The position numbers were made by a program, and so were the translations under genes. DNA of 64,000 bases from Candidatus Accumulibacter cognatus (lineage in GTDB: Bacteria > Pseudomonadota > Gammaproteobacteria > Burkholderiales > Rhodocyclaceae). The notes under the pieces were generated by a model. The model had not been told where the DNA came from, did no database searches, and saw only the letters and a program-made list of their open reading frames with translations. The DNA lies in assembly GCA_013414765.1 (NCBI GenBank), contig CP058708.1, positions 5,004,748-5,068,747 of the forward strand, given 5' to 3'. How positions within the stretch are numbered: the first letter of the stretch is position 1; every line of letters begins with the position of its first letter. Below, one piece after another: positions 37,501-47,684 of the stretch.

Positions 37501-38114
37501 TCGAGACCTTGACCGCCTATCAGAATGCGCGCTACGCCGAACGTTACCGTGCGCTGGTCGAGCGCGTACGCGCCGCCGAATCTCCATTGCAGTCGACCGC
37601 GCTGAGCGAAGCCGTGGCACGCAGCTATTTCAGACTCCTGGCCGTCAAGGACGAGTACGAGGTGGCACGGCTGCATTCCGACCCGGCATTCCTCCAGCAG
37701 TTGTCCGAAGAATTCGAGGGAGACTACCGCCTGCGTTTCCACCTCGCGCCACCGTTGCTCGCCAGACTCGATCCAGCGACTGGCAGAGTCCGGAAAAGCA
37801 GTTACGGGCCATGGATGATGTCTATCTTCAAGGGGCTGAGCAGACTCAGGTTCCTGCGCGGAACGATCTTCGATCCCTTCGGGAAAACCCAGGAACGCCG
37901 GATGGAACGGCAACTGCTCGCCGATTACGAAGCCGACGTCGAACTGATGCTGACGCAGCTCAAGGAGAAAACCCAGGCAATTGCCATCGAACTGGCGAAA
38001 GTACCCGAGCAGATTCGCGGCTATGGTCATGTCAAGGCGGCGTCGGTGCTGCCGGCGCGCGCCAGACGGGCAACGCTGCGCGCGCAATTGGAGGCCCTGG
38101 CAAACGCCTCCTGA
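34581..38114 (+). CDS. Indolepyruvate:ferredoxin oxidoreductase, single-chain
   Basis: The 1177-residue thiamine-diphosphate enzyme decarboxylates aryl or branched 2-oxo acids to acyl-CoA. It carries the alpha-like N-terminal half (SGYRGSPLGGLDQAL), a ThDP-binding region (GCPHNTSTRVPEGS; GDGTYFHSGLLA), a Cys-rich segment near residues 660-710 (CEGCGDC, CNKDFSCIQGFCPS), and the gamma-like domain with ITGVGGTGVVTLGALLGMAAH. Bacterial enzymes of this length fuse the two archaeal IorA/IorB subunits. GGAG lies eight bases before the ATG at 34581; an ATG eight codons earlier lacks a ribosome site. It stands alone, pointing to aromatic amino acid or phenylacetate metabolism. Confidence 0.93.
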   Translation: MGDLSTTLDSRYTANSGRVFLSGTQALVRLPMLQRMRDEAAGLNTAGFVSGYRGSPLGGLDQALWKARPHLDARRIVFQPGVNEDLAATAVWGTQQLNLFPGAKYEGVFAMWYGKGPGVDRCGDVFRHANAAGSAKHGGVLVIAGDDHAAKSSTLPHQTEHVFKAVMMPVLYPANVQEYLDYGLHGWAMSRYSGCWVVMKALADTVETSASVSIDPLSIQIRLPDDFEMPKNDPHALNIRWPDPPLQQEARLLNHKLYAALAYCRANQLNRVVIDSADPASPARLGIITAGKAYLDVRQALDELGIDDELAAQIGIRLYKVGMVWPLEADGVRRFAEGLEEILVVEEKRQLLEYQLKEELYNWREDVRPRVVGKFDEKGEWALLPTSSGHLTHGDWLLPAAGELSVAQVARALAARIGRFFTSSAIEARLALLEAKQRSLAQGLLPATGMAAIQRTPYFCSGCPHNTSTRVPEGSRAVAGIGCHYMVTWMDRNTATFTHMGGEGVTWVGQAPFSHEKHIFANLGDGTYFHSGLLAIRQAVAAGVSITYKILYNDAVAMTGGQPVDGPLSVAQLSRQLAAEGIQRIVIVTDEPEKYRKVPDLAPNTPIHHRDQLDAVQRELRNHPGVSILIYDQTCATEKRRRRKRGKLTDPARRVFINAAVCEGCGDCGVQSNCLAVIPVETEFGRKRAIDQSACNKDFSCIQGFCPSFVSVEGGRLRRGRAIATAAGAALPEPLLPDTGRPYNILITGVGGTGVVTLGALLGMAAHLDGKGVSVLDMTGLAQKFGAVFSHLRIADRPGDIHAARIATGEAHAVIGGDLVVSAGAEALSKVLAGKTRAVVNVAETPTAEFTRNPDWQFPQERMQEQISEACGEGNALFLDTAALSRRLMGDALYGNLLLLGVAWQRGLVPLSLAAIDQAIELNATAVEQNRQAFLWGRRAAHDPETLQNLLKPDGMPAPQRLSQNLDELIRQRVETLTAYQNARYAERYRALVERVRAAESPLQSTALSEAVARSYFRLLAVKDEYEVARLHSDPAFLQQLSEEFEGDYRLRFHLAPPLLARLDPATGRVRKSSYGPWMMSIFKGLSRLRFLRGTIFDPFGKTQERRMERQLLADYEADVELMLTQLKEKTQAIAIELAKVPEQIRGYGHVKAASVLPARARRATLRAQLEALANAS

Positions 38115-38330
38115 CCGTCATGACTTCTTTTCCCGGCCACCCTCGCGATGGCGGAGGCGGGGTTTCGCGGAGCACTGCTCCGCGCCGCCGCAGCCGGCCC
38201 GCGATGCAGCGCGGGCCGTCGAAGGGGTCGGAGGAGAGGGGACCATCGTTGCACACGAATTCGTCAAGTCCTTGCGAAAGCGCATCGTCAGGGCCGTCAA
38301 TCAGCTTTGCTGGCCTCTGCGAGCATGGAT
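38115..38330. repeat. Intergenic palindrome cluster
   Basis: This stretch after the oxidoreductase gene contains CGCGGAGCA-C-TGCTCCGCG (38166-38184), GGCCCGCG-atgcag-CGCGGGCC (38196-38217), and CCGTCATGACTT matching the 30301 inverted repeat with one change. No gene is visible. The hairpins could act as terminators or mRNA stabilisers, though no T-run follows. Confidence 0.6.
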
Positions 38331-38371
38331 GCCCCCTCTCCCCCAACCCCTCCCCCGCGAGGGGGGAGGGG
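38331..38371. repeat. GC-rich palindromic repeat
   Basis: The core ACCCCTCCCCCGCGAGGGGG is preceded by CCCCTCTCCCCCA and followed by GAGGGGA. It is the best-preserved copy of the family also at 30261 (opposite orientation) and, degraded, at 26961. Confidence 0.75.
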
Positions 38372-38448
38372 AGTATATTAGTACCTCTCAACACTTTGAT
38401 TCGCGCGCCCAAACGACCGGAACCCCCACGGTACCTTGAGGATCTGAT

Positions 38449-40413
38449 ATGCAACCGCCTGCAGTGCCTGCAGAGAATGGCAACTTGATCAATCGACAGG
38501 GTGCGCTGCGCATCGCCCTGATTTATGCGGTTTTTGCCGCGCTGTGGATCCTGCTTTCCGATCAGGCGGTGGGCCTGATTTTCAAAGACCCAGTGACGAT
38601 GACGCAAGCCAGCATCATTAAGGGCTGGCTGTTTGTCGCGGTTACCGGGTTGCTGCTCTATGTTCTGGTGGGACGTCTTGTCCGCCAGCTTCAGGAAGCG
38701 CACCGACGCCAGACGGGTCTGCTGATGGAGAAGCAGCGGTCGCTCGATCTTCTCGCCGCCATTTCCGACCACTCGGAGGATGCCATCTTCGCCAAGGACC
38801 TGGACGGTCGCTACATCCTTTTCAATCGGGCGGCCAGCGGCTTTGTCGGCAAATCTGCAGCGGATATATTGGGCAGGGACGATCTGGCCATCTTTCCGGC
38901 CGAGCAGGCGAAGATGCTGATGGATATCGGGCGCCGGGTCATTGCCAGCGGGCGTGCCGAGACCAACGAGGAAGCGCTCGATACCGCGCAAGGGCGGCGC
39001 ATCTTCCTGGCCACCAAGGGTCCATTGCGCACTCCGGACGGAAGCGTTGTGGGCATTTTTGGCATTTCTCGCGACATCAGCGAGCGCAAACGGGCGGAAA
39101 TTTCCCTGTATGAAACCAGTGAGCGGCTGCGCCTCCTGGTCGACCATTCACCCGCAGCCGTGGCCATGTTCGACCGCGACATGCGCTACCTGATCGCAAG
39201 CAAGCGCTGGCTGATGGATTTCGGAGTGACCGGGTGCAATATTATCGGCCGCTCCCATTACGACCTTTTTCCCGAAATAGGTGAGGAGCTGAGGGACATT
39301 CATCGGCGCGGTCTGGCGGGAGAAGTCTTCCAGCCTAAAGATGGCGGCTTCGTCCGTGCCAACGGTTGCGTACAATGGCTTCGCTGGTCGCAGTGGCCAT
39401 GGTTTCAGTTTGACGGCAGCATCGGTGGCATTGTCATCTTTGCCGAGGAGATCACCGATCGCAAGCTGGCCGAACTGTCGTTGGCAGAAAGCGAAAAACG
39501 CTTCCATGACATTGTCGAGGCTTCCGCCGACTGGGTCTGGGAAGTGGATGCCCAAGGTCGTTACACCTATGTGTCCGATAGCATCGAAAGCCTGCTCGGC
39601 TACCTGTCCGCGGAAATTCTGGGCAGAACCCCGTTTGACTTGATGCCAGCGAACGAAGCGGCGCGGGTCGGCGCGCTTTTTGCTGCCATCGCCGCGCGCA
39701 AGGAACCCTTTCGCGACCTCGACCACATCAATGTACACAAGGATGGCAGCCTGCGCCATGTGTGGAGCAACGGCATGCCGATCCTCGCCCCCGATGGCAC
39801 CCTGCTCGGTTATCGCGGTCTCGACCGGGACATCACCTCGCGAAAGATGGCCGAACAGGAACTCCGAAACACAAAGGATATGCTGCGTGTGGTGATTAAC
39901 ACGATTCCCGATCTGATCTGGCTGAAGGATCTGGAGGGACGCTACCTGGCCTGCAACTCACGCTTTGAGGCGTTCTTCGGTGCCACGGAGGCTGATATCG
40001 TCGGCAAGACCGATTTCGATTTCGTGCCGAGTGCATTGGCCGAATTCTTCCGCGAGAAAGATCAGGCGGCCCTCGCGGCGAACACCTCCGTAGAGAACGA
40101 GGAAGAGATCGTTTTTGCCAGCGATGGACACCGGGAACACCTGCTCACCATCAAGACACCTTATCGTGATAGCCAGGGAACGCTCATCGGTGTTCTCGGA
40201 ATTGCCCGGGACATGACCGAGCGCAAGGCTGCCGAGCAGTCATTGATCGCGCGAAACCGGGAGCTCGAGCGCTTCAACCGCGCCATGATTGGCCGCGAGA
40301 TGGATGTCATCGAGATGAAGAAGGTGATCAACGCGCTGTCCCAGGAACTCGGCCGCGAACCCCCTTATCCGCTGGCGTTCATGAAGCAAACTGACGGAAA
40401 ATCGGCCCCATGA
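38449..40413 (+). CDS. Membrane-anchored four-PAS protein without output domain
   Basis: The 654-residue protein has two transmembrane segments (about 20-42 and 60-80) with a short loop, then four PAS/PAC modules (about 100-215, 222-345, 350-470, 480-600). The PAC ends are ISRDISERK, FAEEITDRK, LDRDITSRK and IARDMTERK. There is no histidine kinase, GGDEF, EAL or methyl-accepting domain. Instead it ends in a helical tail, RELERFNRAMIGREMDVIEM, then INALSQELGREPPYPL, which reappears in the next protein. GAGG precedes the ATG. It overlaps the next gene by 4 bp (ATGA) and probably passes signals to neighbouring proteins by contact. Confidence 0.85.
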   Translation: MQPPAVPAENGNLINRQGALRIALIYAVFAALWILLSDQAVGLIFKDPVTMTQASIIKGWLFVAVTGLLLYVLVGRLVRQLQEAHRRQTGLLMEKQRSLDLLAAISDHSEDAIFAKDLDGRYILFNRAASGFVGKSAADILGRDDLAIFPAEQAKMLMDIGRRVIASGRAETNEEALDTAQGRRIFLATKGPLRTPDGSVVGIFGISRDISERKRAEISLYETSERLRLLVDHSPAAVAMFDRDMRYLIASKRWLMDFGVTGCNIIGRSHYDLFPEIGEELRDIHRRGLAGEVFQPKDGGFVRANGCVQWLRWSQWPWFQFDGSIGGIVIFAEEITDRKLAELSLAESEKRFHDIVEASADWVWEVDAQGRYTYVSDSIESLLGYLSAEILGRTPFDLMPANEAARVGALFAAIAARKEPFRDLDHINVHKDGSLRHVWSNGMPILAPDGTLLGYRGLDRDITSRKMAEQELRNTKDMLRVVINTIPDLIWLKDLEGRYLACNSRFEAFFGATEADIVGKTDFDFVPSALAEFFREKDQAALAANTSVENEEEIVFASDGHREHLLTIKTPYRDSQGTLIGVLGIARDMTERKAAEQSLIARNRELERFNRAMIGREMDVIEMKKVINALSQELGREPPYPLAFMKQTDGKSAP

Positions 40414-41613
40414 TCCCACGCCTGCGCCTTGTCCTGGCTCTGCTGTTGCCCATCGCCGCCGGCAGCCTGCAATGGCTGCTGTGGGAGAACTGGATCAAAC
40501 CTTACGTCTGGTTCCTGTTTTTCCCGGTAGCCTTCTTCAGCGCCTGGCTCGGCGGCCTGGCGGGCGGCATCGGCAGCACACTGATCAGCGCGCTGCTGGT
40601 CTGGTACGTCTTCATCCCGCCACCGCTTTCTTTCACCTTGCAGAGTTCTGCGGCCTTTCCAATCGGTGTTTATCGGCATGGGCTGCCTGTTCTCGTGGTT
40701 CCACGAAAAGCTGCGGCGCGCGCTGAGTTCCTCCGAAGGCCGCTTCGAGGCAACCTTCGAACAGGCGGCGGTCGGCATCGCTCTGGTGGCGCTCGACGGC
40801 CGCTTCCTGCGCGTCAACCATCGACTGAGCACCATCGTCGGCTACGCGCCTGAAGAGCTGATGGCCAGAACCTTCCACGACATCACCCATCCGGACGACC
40901 TCGACGCCGACCTCGCTTATGTACGCCGTGTGCTGGCGGGAGAGATCGACACCTTCACGATGGAGAAGCGCTACTTCCGCAAGGACGGCAGCATCGTCTG
41001 GGTCAACCTGACCGTCTCCCTCGCCAGGAAGGCCAGCGGTGCGCCGGACTACTTCATCGCGGTGATCGAAAACATCTCCGACCGCAAGCTGGCCGAGCGG
41101 CGCTTCCGGCAATTGTTCGAACAGGCCCCTGTCGCCCTGGCCACGAGCGACCGCGACGGCAACCTCCTCCTGATCAACGACGCCTTCATCGACCTGTTCG
41201 GTTACCATATCGAAGAGATCCCGACGATCGCCGATTGGCGAACACGGGTGCTGCCGGATGCCGGGCAGCACACGGCGGCCGGGCAGGACCGGAGCAGCCA
41301 GTGGCCGGCGGAGGAACCGGCGGAACTGGTCGAACAGTCGGTCCTGTGCCGCGATGGCAGCCGCAAGACGGTACTGTTGTCCCGCCTGCGGCTGGCCGAC
41401 GAGATGATGCTGGCGGCGACCGATATTTCGCAGCGCAAGGCGGCCGAGACTCGACTGCGGGAGCGCAATGCCGAACTTGAACGCTTCGACCGCGCCTCGA
41501 TCGACCGCGAACTTCAGATGATCGTGCTGAAACGGCAAGTGAATGAGATGGCGCGCGAGCTTGGCCGCGAGCCACCCTATGACCTGTCCTTCGCGGATAC
41601 CTTGCCGCGCTGA
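40410..41613 (+). pseudogene. DUF4118-PAS sensor protein, split by an apparent frameshift
   Basis: The first frame (from ATG 40410) encodes a four-helix DUF4118 membrane domain of the KdpD type, ending in the family's FIPPPLSFTLQSS, then turns into arginine-rich nonsense up to 40853. The sequence continues correctly one frame over from about 40666 (FIGMGCLFSWFHEKLRRAL), with two PAS/PAC modules (ENISDRK, ATDISQRK) and the same C-terminal tail as the upstream protein (NAELERFDRASIDRELQMIV). The switch lies between about 40645 and 40668 and equals one extra base. It may be a true mutation or a sequence error; the restored protein would be about 400 residues. Confidence 0.75.
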
Positions 41614-41621
41614 GGCGAACC

Positions 41622-44600
41622 ATGAAGGCGCGTCCACTCTCTTCTTTCCTCGCGCGGCTGATCTGGCTGTGCATCGCCCCCCTGCTGCTGCTTGCCATCT
41701 GGCTGGCCTGGGACAACCTGCAGGAGCTGGAGGCCAGGCACCTGCGTGAAGGGGCCAACCTTGCGCAAAACCAGGCGATCGCTCACGACCATTATCTGAA
41801 CGCGCGCATCGGCGCGCTGCGCATGCTGGCCGACTCGCCGCTGGCCGACGATCCGCGGCGCTGGCCGGACCTGTATGCCGAAGCGCTGGGCTTCCAGAAA
41901 AGTTTCGGCACCCACGTCATCTTTGCTGCCAGCACGCAGCAGATGCGCTTCAACACCCGCACGCCCTTCGGCACACCGTTGCCCATGCTGCCCAGACCGA
42001 AAGGCCGCAGCGCCACGCTGCTGGCGCTCGAAACCGGCCAGCCGCAGGTGGGCGACATTTTTTTCGGGCCAGTCGCCCAAGCGCCGCTGGTCGCCATCGT
42101 CGTGCCCCGCGTGCAAGACGGCAAGGTGGCCCACCTGATGAGTACCACGATCGAGACGATGCAACTGCAACAGCGCCTCGACAAGGTCGCGCTGCCGGAC
42201 GACTGGTCGCTGACGCTGGTCGATGGTACCGGCGCCCATATCGCGCGCAGGGCGCCGGCCGGCTTCGACGCCGCGCGGGACGTGGCAGAGGATCACCGCT
42301 TCGTTGTCGCCCTTGCAAAGTCAGCCTGGTCAGTGGTCGTCGAGATTCCGCGCAGCAGCTACCGGGCCGTACAAATGCAATCCGGCGGCATCCTCGCCGC
42401 GGCGATTCTGCTCGCCACGCTGCTCGCCATCCTCGGCGGCACCCTCACCAGCCGCCGGATCGGCCGGGAGGTGAAGGCGCTGGCCATGCCGCCGGGCAGC
42501 GCAGGACCGCCACTGGAAATCGCCGAGATTGCAGCCACACAGTCGCAAATGAACGCCCTGAATGCGGATCGAAACGCCAGCGAGGCGCGCTTCCGCCGGC
42601 TGTTCGACCTCGCCCCGCTGCCGCTCGCCCTGGTCGCCCAAGACGGACGGGTCCTGACCCTCAACGCCAGATTCCAGGCCGTGTTCGGCTATACGCCGGC
42701 AGACCTGCCGACGGCCGATGCCTGGTTCGAACGCGCCTATCCTGATCCGGCGCTCCGGAAGCGAGCCCGGTCGACCTGGCAACGAGCCGCCAGCGGCGAG
42801 GACATCGCCCCGCGTGAATACCGGGTGGTCTGCAAGGATGGCCTGGCGCGCGACATGCTGATCTCTTCGCTCCCCCAACCTGAAGGTTCGCTGGCCGTGT
42901 TCATCGACATCAGCGTACAAAAGCAGGCCATGCAGGCGCTGGAGGCGGCACTTGCCGAACAGGGCAAGGCACGGCTGGCCACACTCAACCAGATCGAGGA
43001 CACCAATGCCGCCCTGCGGCACGCAGAGTCTGTGACCGCAGCACTGCAGGAAAGCCAGGATCGCCTGCAATTGCTGATCGACCATGCCCCCGCCGCGCTC
43101 GCCATGTTCGACCGTGAGATGCGTTACCTCGCCGTGAGTCGGCGCTGGCGAGAGGACTACGCCCTGGGCGACCGCGAGATGCTTGGTCATTCGCACTACG
43201 AAATCTTTCCGGAGATCCCGGCGGCCTGGCGCGAGGTCCATCAACGCGGCCTGGCTGGCGAAACCCTGGCGGCCGACGAGGACCGTTTTGAACGTGCCGA
43301 TGGCCGTGTTCAATGGGAACGCTGGGAGGTTCGTCCGTGGCATGCCGCGGACGGCTCTGTCGGTGGGATCGTCATCTTTTCCGAAGACATTACGGTTCGC
43401 AAGGTCGCGGCTGAAACGGTGCGTGCCAGCGAAGAGAAACTTCGCAACATCCTCGATTTCTCCCCGGATGCCGTGTTCATCGTCGCGGCCGATCGACGAT
43501 TTCTCTACCACAACCGGCAGGCCGCAGTGCTGCTCGGTTACTCCGGCGACGAGTTTGCCGAGCTATGTATCGACGACACCATCCCGGACGAACTCCATCG
43601 AGAAGTGCTTGAGCGCTTCCGTCTGAATCTCGAGGGTCAGACACAGTTCTTCGAGACGCAATTGCGACGCAAGGACCAGTCGCTCGTCGATGTTGAAATC
43701 AACGGAATGAGGCTTCCGGACGGTACGGTCATCGGTCAAGTACGCGACATCACGTCGCGCAAGATGGCCGAGCAGGCGCTGCGAAAATCAATGGAAGAGC
43801 AGCGACTGGCGCAGATGGCTGCGCTCAGCCTGATGGAGGATGCACAAAGCGAACGGTCGCGCGCCGAGGCCGCCCTCGAAACGGTGCGCAAACTCTCGCT
43901 GGCGGTAGAGCAAAGCCCGGAAAGCATTGTGATCACGGACCTGACCGGGGCAATCGAATACGTTAATGATGCGTTCATCAAGGTGAGCGGCTACGACCGG
44001 ACTGAGGTCATCGGCCAGAACCCTCGCCTCCTGAACTCGGGCAAGACACCGCCCGGGAATTTCGCGGCGTTATGGCGTGCCCTGAAACGGGGTGATACCT
44101 GGAAGGGCGAGTTCTACAACCGGCATAAGGATGGCAGCGAATTCATAGAGTTCGCGATCGTCACGCCGATCCGGCAGCCGGACGGGACCATCACTCATTA
44201 CGTCGCCATCAAGGAGGACATCACCGAAAGAAAGCAGGTTTCAATCGAGCTCGATACCTACCGGAACCACCTTGAGGAGCTGGTCGCGACGCGCACCACA
44301 GAACTCGTCGAGGCGCGCCTGCGTGCCGATGCGGCAAATCAGGCAAAGAGCGCTTTCCTCGCCAACATGAGCCATGAAATCCGCACGCCGATGAATGCCA
44401 TCATCGGACTGACGCACTTGCTACAGCGATCCCAGGTGACCGATGAGCAACGCGAACGCCTGCACAAGGTCGACACCGCCGCCTATCACCTGCTCTCGAT
44501 CCTCAACGACATCCTTGATCTGTCCAAGATCGAAGCCGGCCGCATGCAGCTTGAAAGCATGGATTTCGCGCTTAGCGACATCCTCGAGAACACCCGGGTG

Positions 44601-45875
44601 TTGATCGCGGAAGCTGCAAAGACCAAGAACCTGGTGGTGGACATCGATGCTTGCCACACGCCCCGCTGGCTACATGGCGACCCAATGCGGCTGCGTCAGG
44701 GTTTGCTCAATTTCGCAAGCAATGCCGTGAAATTCACCGAAAACGGACGGATCGTTCTGCGCGCCCAACGCGTGACCGAGGATGCGCAAGGCTTGCTGCT
44801 GCGGTTCGAGGTGGAAGATACCGGGATCGGGATCCCGGCCGACAAGCTCGCCGGGCTATTTCAAGCATTCACCCAGGCGGATGTTTCGACGACCCGCCAG
44901 TACGGTGGAACCGGCCTCGGATTGGCCATTACCAAACGTCTGGCCCAGATGATGGGAGGTGATGCCGGAGCCGAAAGCACGCCCGGTCAGGGCAGCCGCT
45001 TCTGGTTCACGGCCCGGCTGGAACATGGGTATGGCGTCGTGCCCGTAGCAGGGGGAGCGCAGATCCGGAATGCGGGGGCGAATCTTCGCTCCCGTCGTGG
45101 GGCACGCATTCTCCTGGCGGAGGACAACGCGGTTAACCGCGAAGTGGCCATCGAGCTTTTGCGCGCCGTGGATCTCGAGGTGGACAGCGCAGAGAATGGA
45201 CGCATTGCCATTGACAAGGCGCGCGGCCACGACTACGACCTGATCCTGATGGACATGCAGATGCCGGAACTGGACGGCATCGAGGCCACCCGCGCCATCC
45301 GGAGCTGGCCAGGGCGCGACAGGGTCCCGATCCTGGCCATGACCGCCAATGTCTTCGAAGAAGACCGTCGAGCCTGCCTCTTCGCGGGCATGAACGACTT
45401 CATCGCGAAGCCGATCGATCCAGATCAGCTCTACACCACGTTGCTCAAATGGTTGCCAGCTTCAGTTCGTACAGCGAACGCCGGCAAATCAGAAACGCGC
45501 GCCGAAACGGCTGACTTGTACAGCCGCCTGGCCAGGGTTGCAGGTCTTGACATCGAGCAAGGACTATCGATTACGCTAGGCCGTATCGAATTCTACGCAC
45601 GACTGCTCTCGATGTTTGTCGATAGCCACGCCCCTGATTCGGAGGGTCTGCGCATGCTGGCTTGCTCGGACGACCAAGAAGCACTGGGGCAACTCGTTCA
45701 TGCCCTCAAGGGAACCGCAGGCAATATCGGAGCGCTTCACCTGAGCGGAAAGGCGTCCAGCCTGATGACCGATCTACGAGAGCATCGTCCCAATCTGTAC
45801 AGCCAGGTGATGGCTTTGGCCGACGAACTCGAACAGTTGATCAATGGGTTGCGCCAGGCGCTCAGGAGGCCATAG
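41622..45875 (+). CDS. Hybrid sensor histidine kinase (PASx4-HisKA-HATPase-REC-Hpt)
   Basis: The 1417-residue protein has a periplasmic sensor region between transmembrane segments at about 10-28 and 248-272. Four PAS-type modules (about 310-430, 475-600, 605-720, 745-875) follow. Then come HisKA with phospho-accepting His918 in [10 protein letters not shown], HATPase with VEDTGIGIP and [10 protein letters not shown], a receiver with Asp1211 in [13 protein letters not shown], and an Hpt domain with His1360 in HALKGTAGN. The built-in His-Asp-His chain implies a phosphorelay to a separate response regulator, which is not in the window. GAGGCGAACC precedes the ATG. Confidence 0.92.
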   Translation: MKARPLSSFLARLIWLCIAPLLLLAIWLAWDNLQELEARHLREGANLAQNQAIAHDHYLNARIGALRMLADSPLADDPRRWPDLYAEALGFQKSFGTHVIFAASTQQMRFNTRTPFGTPLPMLPRPKGRSATLLALETGQPQVGDIFFGPVAQAPLVAIVVPRVQDGKVAHLMSTTIETMQLQQRLDKVALPDDWSLTLVDGTGAHIARRAPAGFDAARDVAEDHRFVVALAKSAWSVVVEIPRSSYRAVQMQSGGILAAAILLATLLAILGGTLTSRRIGREVKALAMPPGSAGPPLEIAEIAATQSQMNALNADRNASEARFRRLFDLAPLPLALVAQDGRVLTLNARFQAVFGYTPADLPTADAWFERAYPDPALRKRARSTWQRAASGEDIAPREYRVVCKDGLARDMLISSLPQPEGSLAVFIDISVQKQAMQALEAALAEQGKARLATLNQIEDTNAALRHAESVTAALQESQDRLQLLIDHAPAALAMFDREMRYLAVSRRWREDYALGDREMLGHSHYEIFPEIPAAWREVHQRGLAGETLAADEDRFERADGRVQWERWEVRPWHAADGSVGGIVIFSEDITVRKVAAETVRASEEKLRNILDFSPDAVFIVAADRRFLYHNRQAAVLLGYSGDEFAELCIDDTIPDELHREVLERFRLNLEGQTQFFETQLRRKDQSLVDVEINGMRLPDGTVIGQVRDITSRKMAEQALRKSMEEQRLAQMAALSLMEDAQSERSRAEAALETVRKLSLAVEQSPESIVITDLTGAIEYVNDAFIKVSGYDRTEVIGQNPRLLNSGKTPPGNFAALWRALKRGDTWKGEFYNRHKDGSEFIEFAIVTPIRQPDGTITHYVAIKEDITERKQVSIELDTYRNHLEELVATRTTELVEARLRADAANQAKSAFLANMSHEIRTPMNAIIGLTHLLQRSQVTDEQRERLHKVDTAAYHLLSILNDILDLSKIEAGRMQLESMDFALSDILENTRVLIAEAAKTKNLVVDIDACHTPRWLHGDPMRLRQGLLNFASNAVKFTENGRIVLRAQRVTEDAQGLLLRFEVEDTGIGIPADKLAGLFQAFTQADVSTTRQYGGTGLGLAITKRLAQMMGGDAGAESTPGQGSRFWFTARLEHGYGVVPVAGGAQIRNAGANLRSRRGARILLAEDNAVNREVAIELLRAVDLEVDSAENGRIAIDKARGHDYDLILMDMQMPELDGIEATRAIRSWPGRDRVPILAMTANVFEEDRRACLFAGMNDFIAKPIDPDQLYTTLLKWLPASVRTANAGKSETRAETADLYSRLARVAGLDIEQGLSITLGRIEFYARLLSMFVDSHAPDSEGLRMLACSDDQEALGQLVHALKGTAGNIGALHLSGKASSLMTDLREHRPNLYSQVMALADELEQLINGLRQALRRP

Positions 45876-45952
45876 CCCCTGAACTAACCGGGCAGTTGGT
45901 GCTGCCCCAGCCCGGCCAGCTGCTTTCTCTCGCGGAGATAACGGAGATAATC

Positions 45953-47524
45953 ATGAAGATCAAGACAAGAATCGTCGCTACCTCACTCGTGCCACTGACC
46001 ATGATGCTGCTTCTGGGTGTCGTCTGCCACCTTGGCTTGCGCTCGATGCAGCAAACCCTGGATGCCGTCATAGCGAAAGGGATGCAGCATTTCTCCGCCG
46101 TCAATGACAGCCGCAGCCAGTTGCTCGAAGCGAACGTCGAGGCCTATCGCCTGCTCACCATGTTGGTCAACTTCGACGAGGCGCGCATTGCCAAAGACAG
46201 CGCTGTCATCATGGGTCACGCAGATGGTGCGATACAGTTGCTCAAGAAATTCCGCGAACGCAGCGATCTCGAAGAGGACGAAAAGAAGGCGCTGGCCGCA
46301 CTTGAAGAGCCCTTGGCGCGTTACCGCAAGAGCATGGCGCAGGCCATCGACATGGCGAAATCCGACATCGCCATGGGTACCGGCATGATGCAGACGGCAG
46401 ACAAGCACTTCCTGGAAATCGATGCTGCACTCATCAAGTTTCTCGATCAGCAGAAGAGCGAAGGGGACGAGATGGTTTCTGCAGCGAACAGGCGCGTGTC
46501 GAATCTGATTGCCACCAACGTCGGCCTGTTTCTACTGGGCCTGGTCATAGCCGTATCAATAGCATGGGTATTGGCCGGCAGGATGGTCGCCCCTCTGGTC
46601 GAAGCCGTGCGAACGGCGACCACGATTGCCGGCGGCGATCTGAATATGGTCATCAAAGCCGGCGGACAGGACGAGACCGGGGATCTGCTGCGGGCGCTGG
46701 CTGACATGCAGGGTAAGCTGACACAGGTGATCGGCGAAGTGCACACCGCAGCCGACAGCCTGAGCAATGCGGCGGGACAGGTCTCCGCGACAGCCAGTTC
46801 CCTCTCGCATTCGTCCAGCGAGCAAGCCGCGTCGGTCGAGGAGACCACGGCCTCCATGGAGGAGATGACCGTGTCCATCGCACAGAACCAGGAAAACGCC
46901 AAACTCACCGGCAAACTTGCCGCCCAGGCGGCCAGTGAGGCGGCGGAAGGGGCCACGGCAGTCGGCTGTACGGTCGATGACATGAAGCGCATTGCCGGCA
47001 AGATCGGCATCATCGACGATATTGCCTACCAGACGAATCTGCTGGCCCTCAATGCCGCGATCGAGGCAGCCCGTGCCGGCGAGCACGGCAAGGGCTTTGC
47101 CGTCGTCGCCGTGGAAGTACGTAGGCTGGCGGAACGTTCGCAAGTCGCTGCACAGGAAATCGGCAACCTGGCCAAATCTTCGGTCAAACAGGCCGATCTC
47201 GCCGGAAACCTGCTGACGCAGATGGTGCCCAGTATTCGCCAGACTTCGATCTTGGTGCAGGAGATCGCCGCAGCATCCTCGGAACAATCCGGCGGGGTGA
47301 TGCAGATCAACGGCGCCCTGGGACAATTGAATCAGGCGACACAACAGAACGCCTCGGCATCCGAAGAACTTGCGGCCACGGCGGAAGAGCTGGCCGGACA
47401 AGCCAGCCAGCTCCAGGAACTCATAGCCTTTTTCAAAATCGACCGTGCCGCCCGATCCCGTGCGTCGTCCCCGCCTGACCTTCCAGCTACCCCGAGAAGC
47501 GCTGCCAGGTCAGGTTTAGTCTGA
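45953..47524 (+). CDS. Methyl-accepting chemotaxis protein
   Basis: The 523-residue chemoreceptor has a transmembrane helix at about 8-30, a periplasmic four-helix-bundle (4HB_MCP) domain to about 185, a second transmembrane helix (about 190-212), HAMP, and the cytoplasmic signalling domain. The hairpin tip reads [20 protein letters not shown] near residue 360. GGAGATAATC precedes the ATG at 45953; the open frame extends upstream without homology. Its position after three PAS sensors, 77 bp from the kinase, suggests common regulation. Confidence 0.93.
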   Translation: MKIKTRIVATSLVPLTMMLLLGVVCHLGLRSMQQTLDAVIAKGMQHFSAVNDSRSQLLEANVEAYRLLTMLVNFDEARIAKDSAVIMGHADGAIQLLKKFRERSDLEEDEKKALAALEEPLARYRKSMAQAIDMAKSDIAMGTGMMQTADKHFLEIDAALIKFLDQQKSEGDEMVSAANRRVSNLIATNVGLFLLGLVIAVSIAWVLAGRMVAPLVEAVRTATTIAGGDLNMVIKAGGQDETGDLLRALADMQGKLTQVIGEVHTAADSLSNAAGQVSATASSLSHSSSEQAASVEETTASMEEMTVSIAQNQENAKLTGKLAAQAASEAAEGATAVGCTVDDMKRIAGKIGIIDDIAYQTNLLALNAAIEAARAGEHGKGFAVVAVEVRRLAERSQVAAQEIGNLAKSSVKQADLAGNLLTQMVPSIRQTSILVQEIAAASSEQSGGVMQINGALGQLNQATQQNASASEELAATAEELAGQASQLQELIAFFKIDRAARSRASSPPDLPATPRSAARSGLV

Positions 47525-47684
47525 CCGCGACTGACCGCACCCGCCAGGCTTGCCGATCTCGCGGCTCCGGCGACAGCCTGTAAGTTATTCGGCAGTACAC
47601 CGACGAATCACTGCCGAAGGCAAGCGGCCAAGAAATCGGTGCGGCCACCTGCGCCCTGGATGCAACCATCGCCCTGGAATCGCC

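Noticed and set aside
45662-45952. Longer N-terminus for the chemoreceptor
   Set aside because: The upstream in-frame codons overlap the Hpt domain of the kinase gene in another frame; the ATG at 45953 has a good ribosome site and begins a typical membrane segment.
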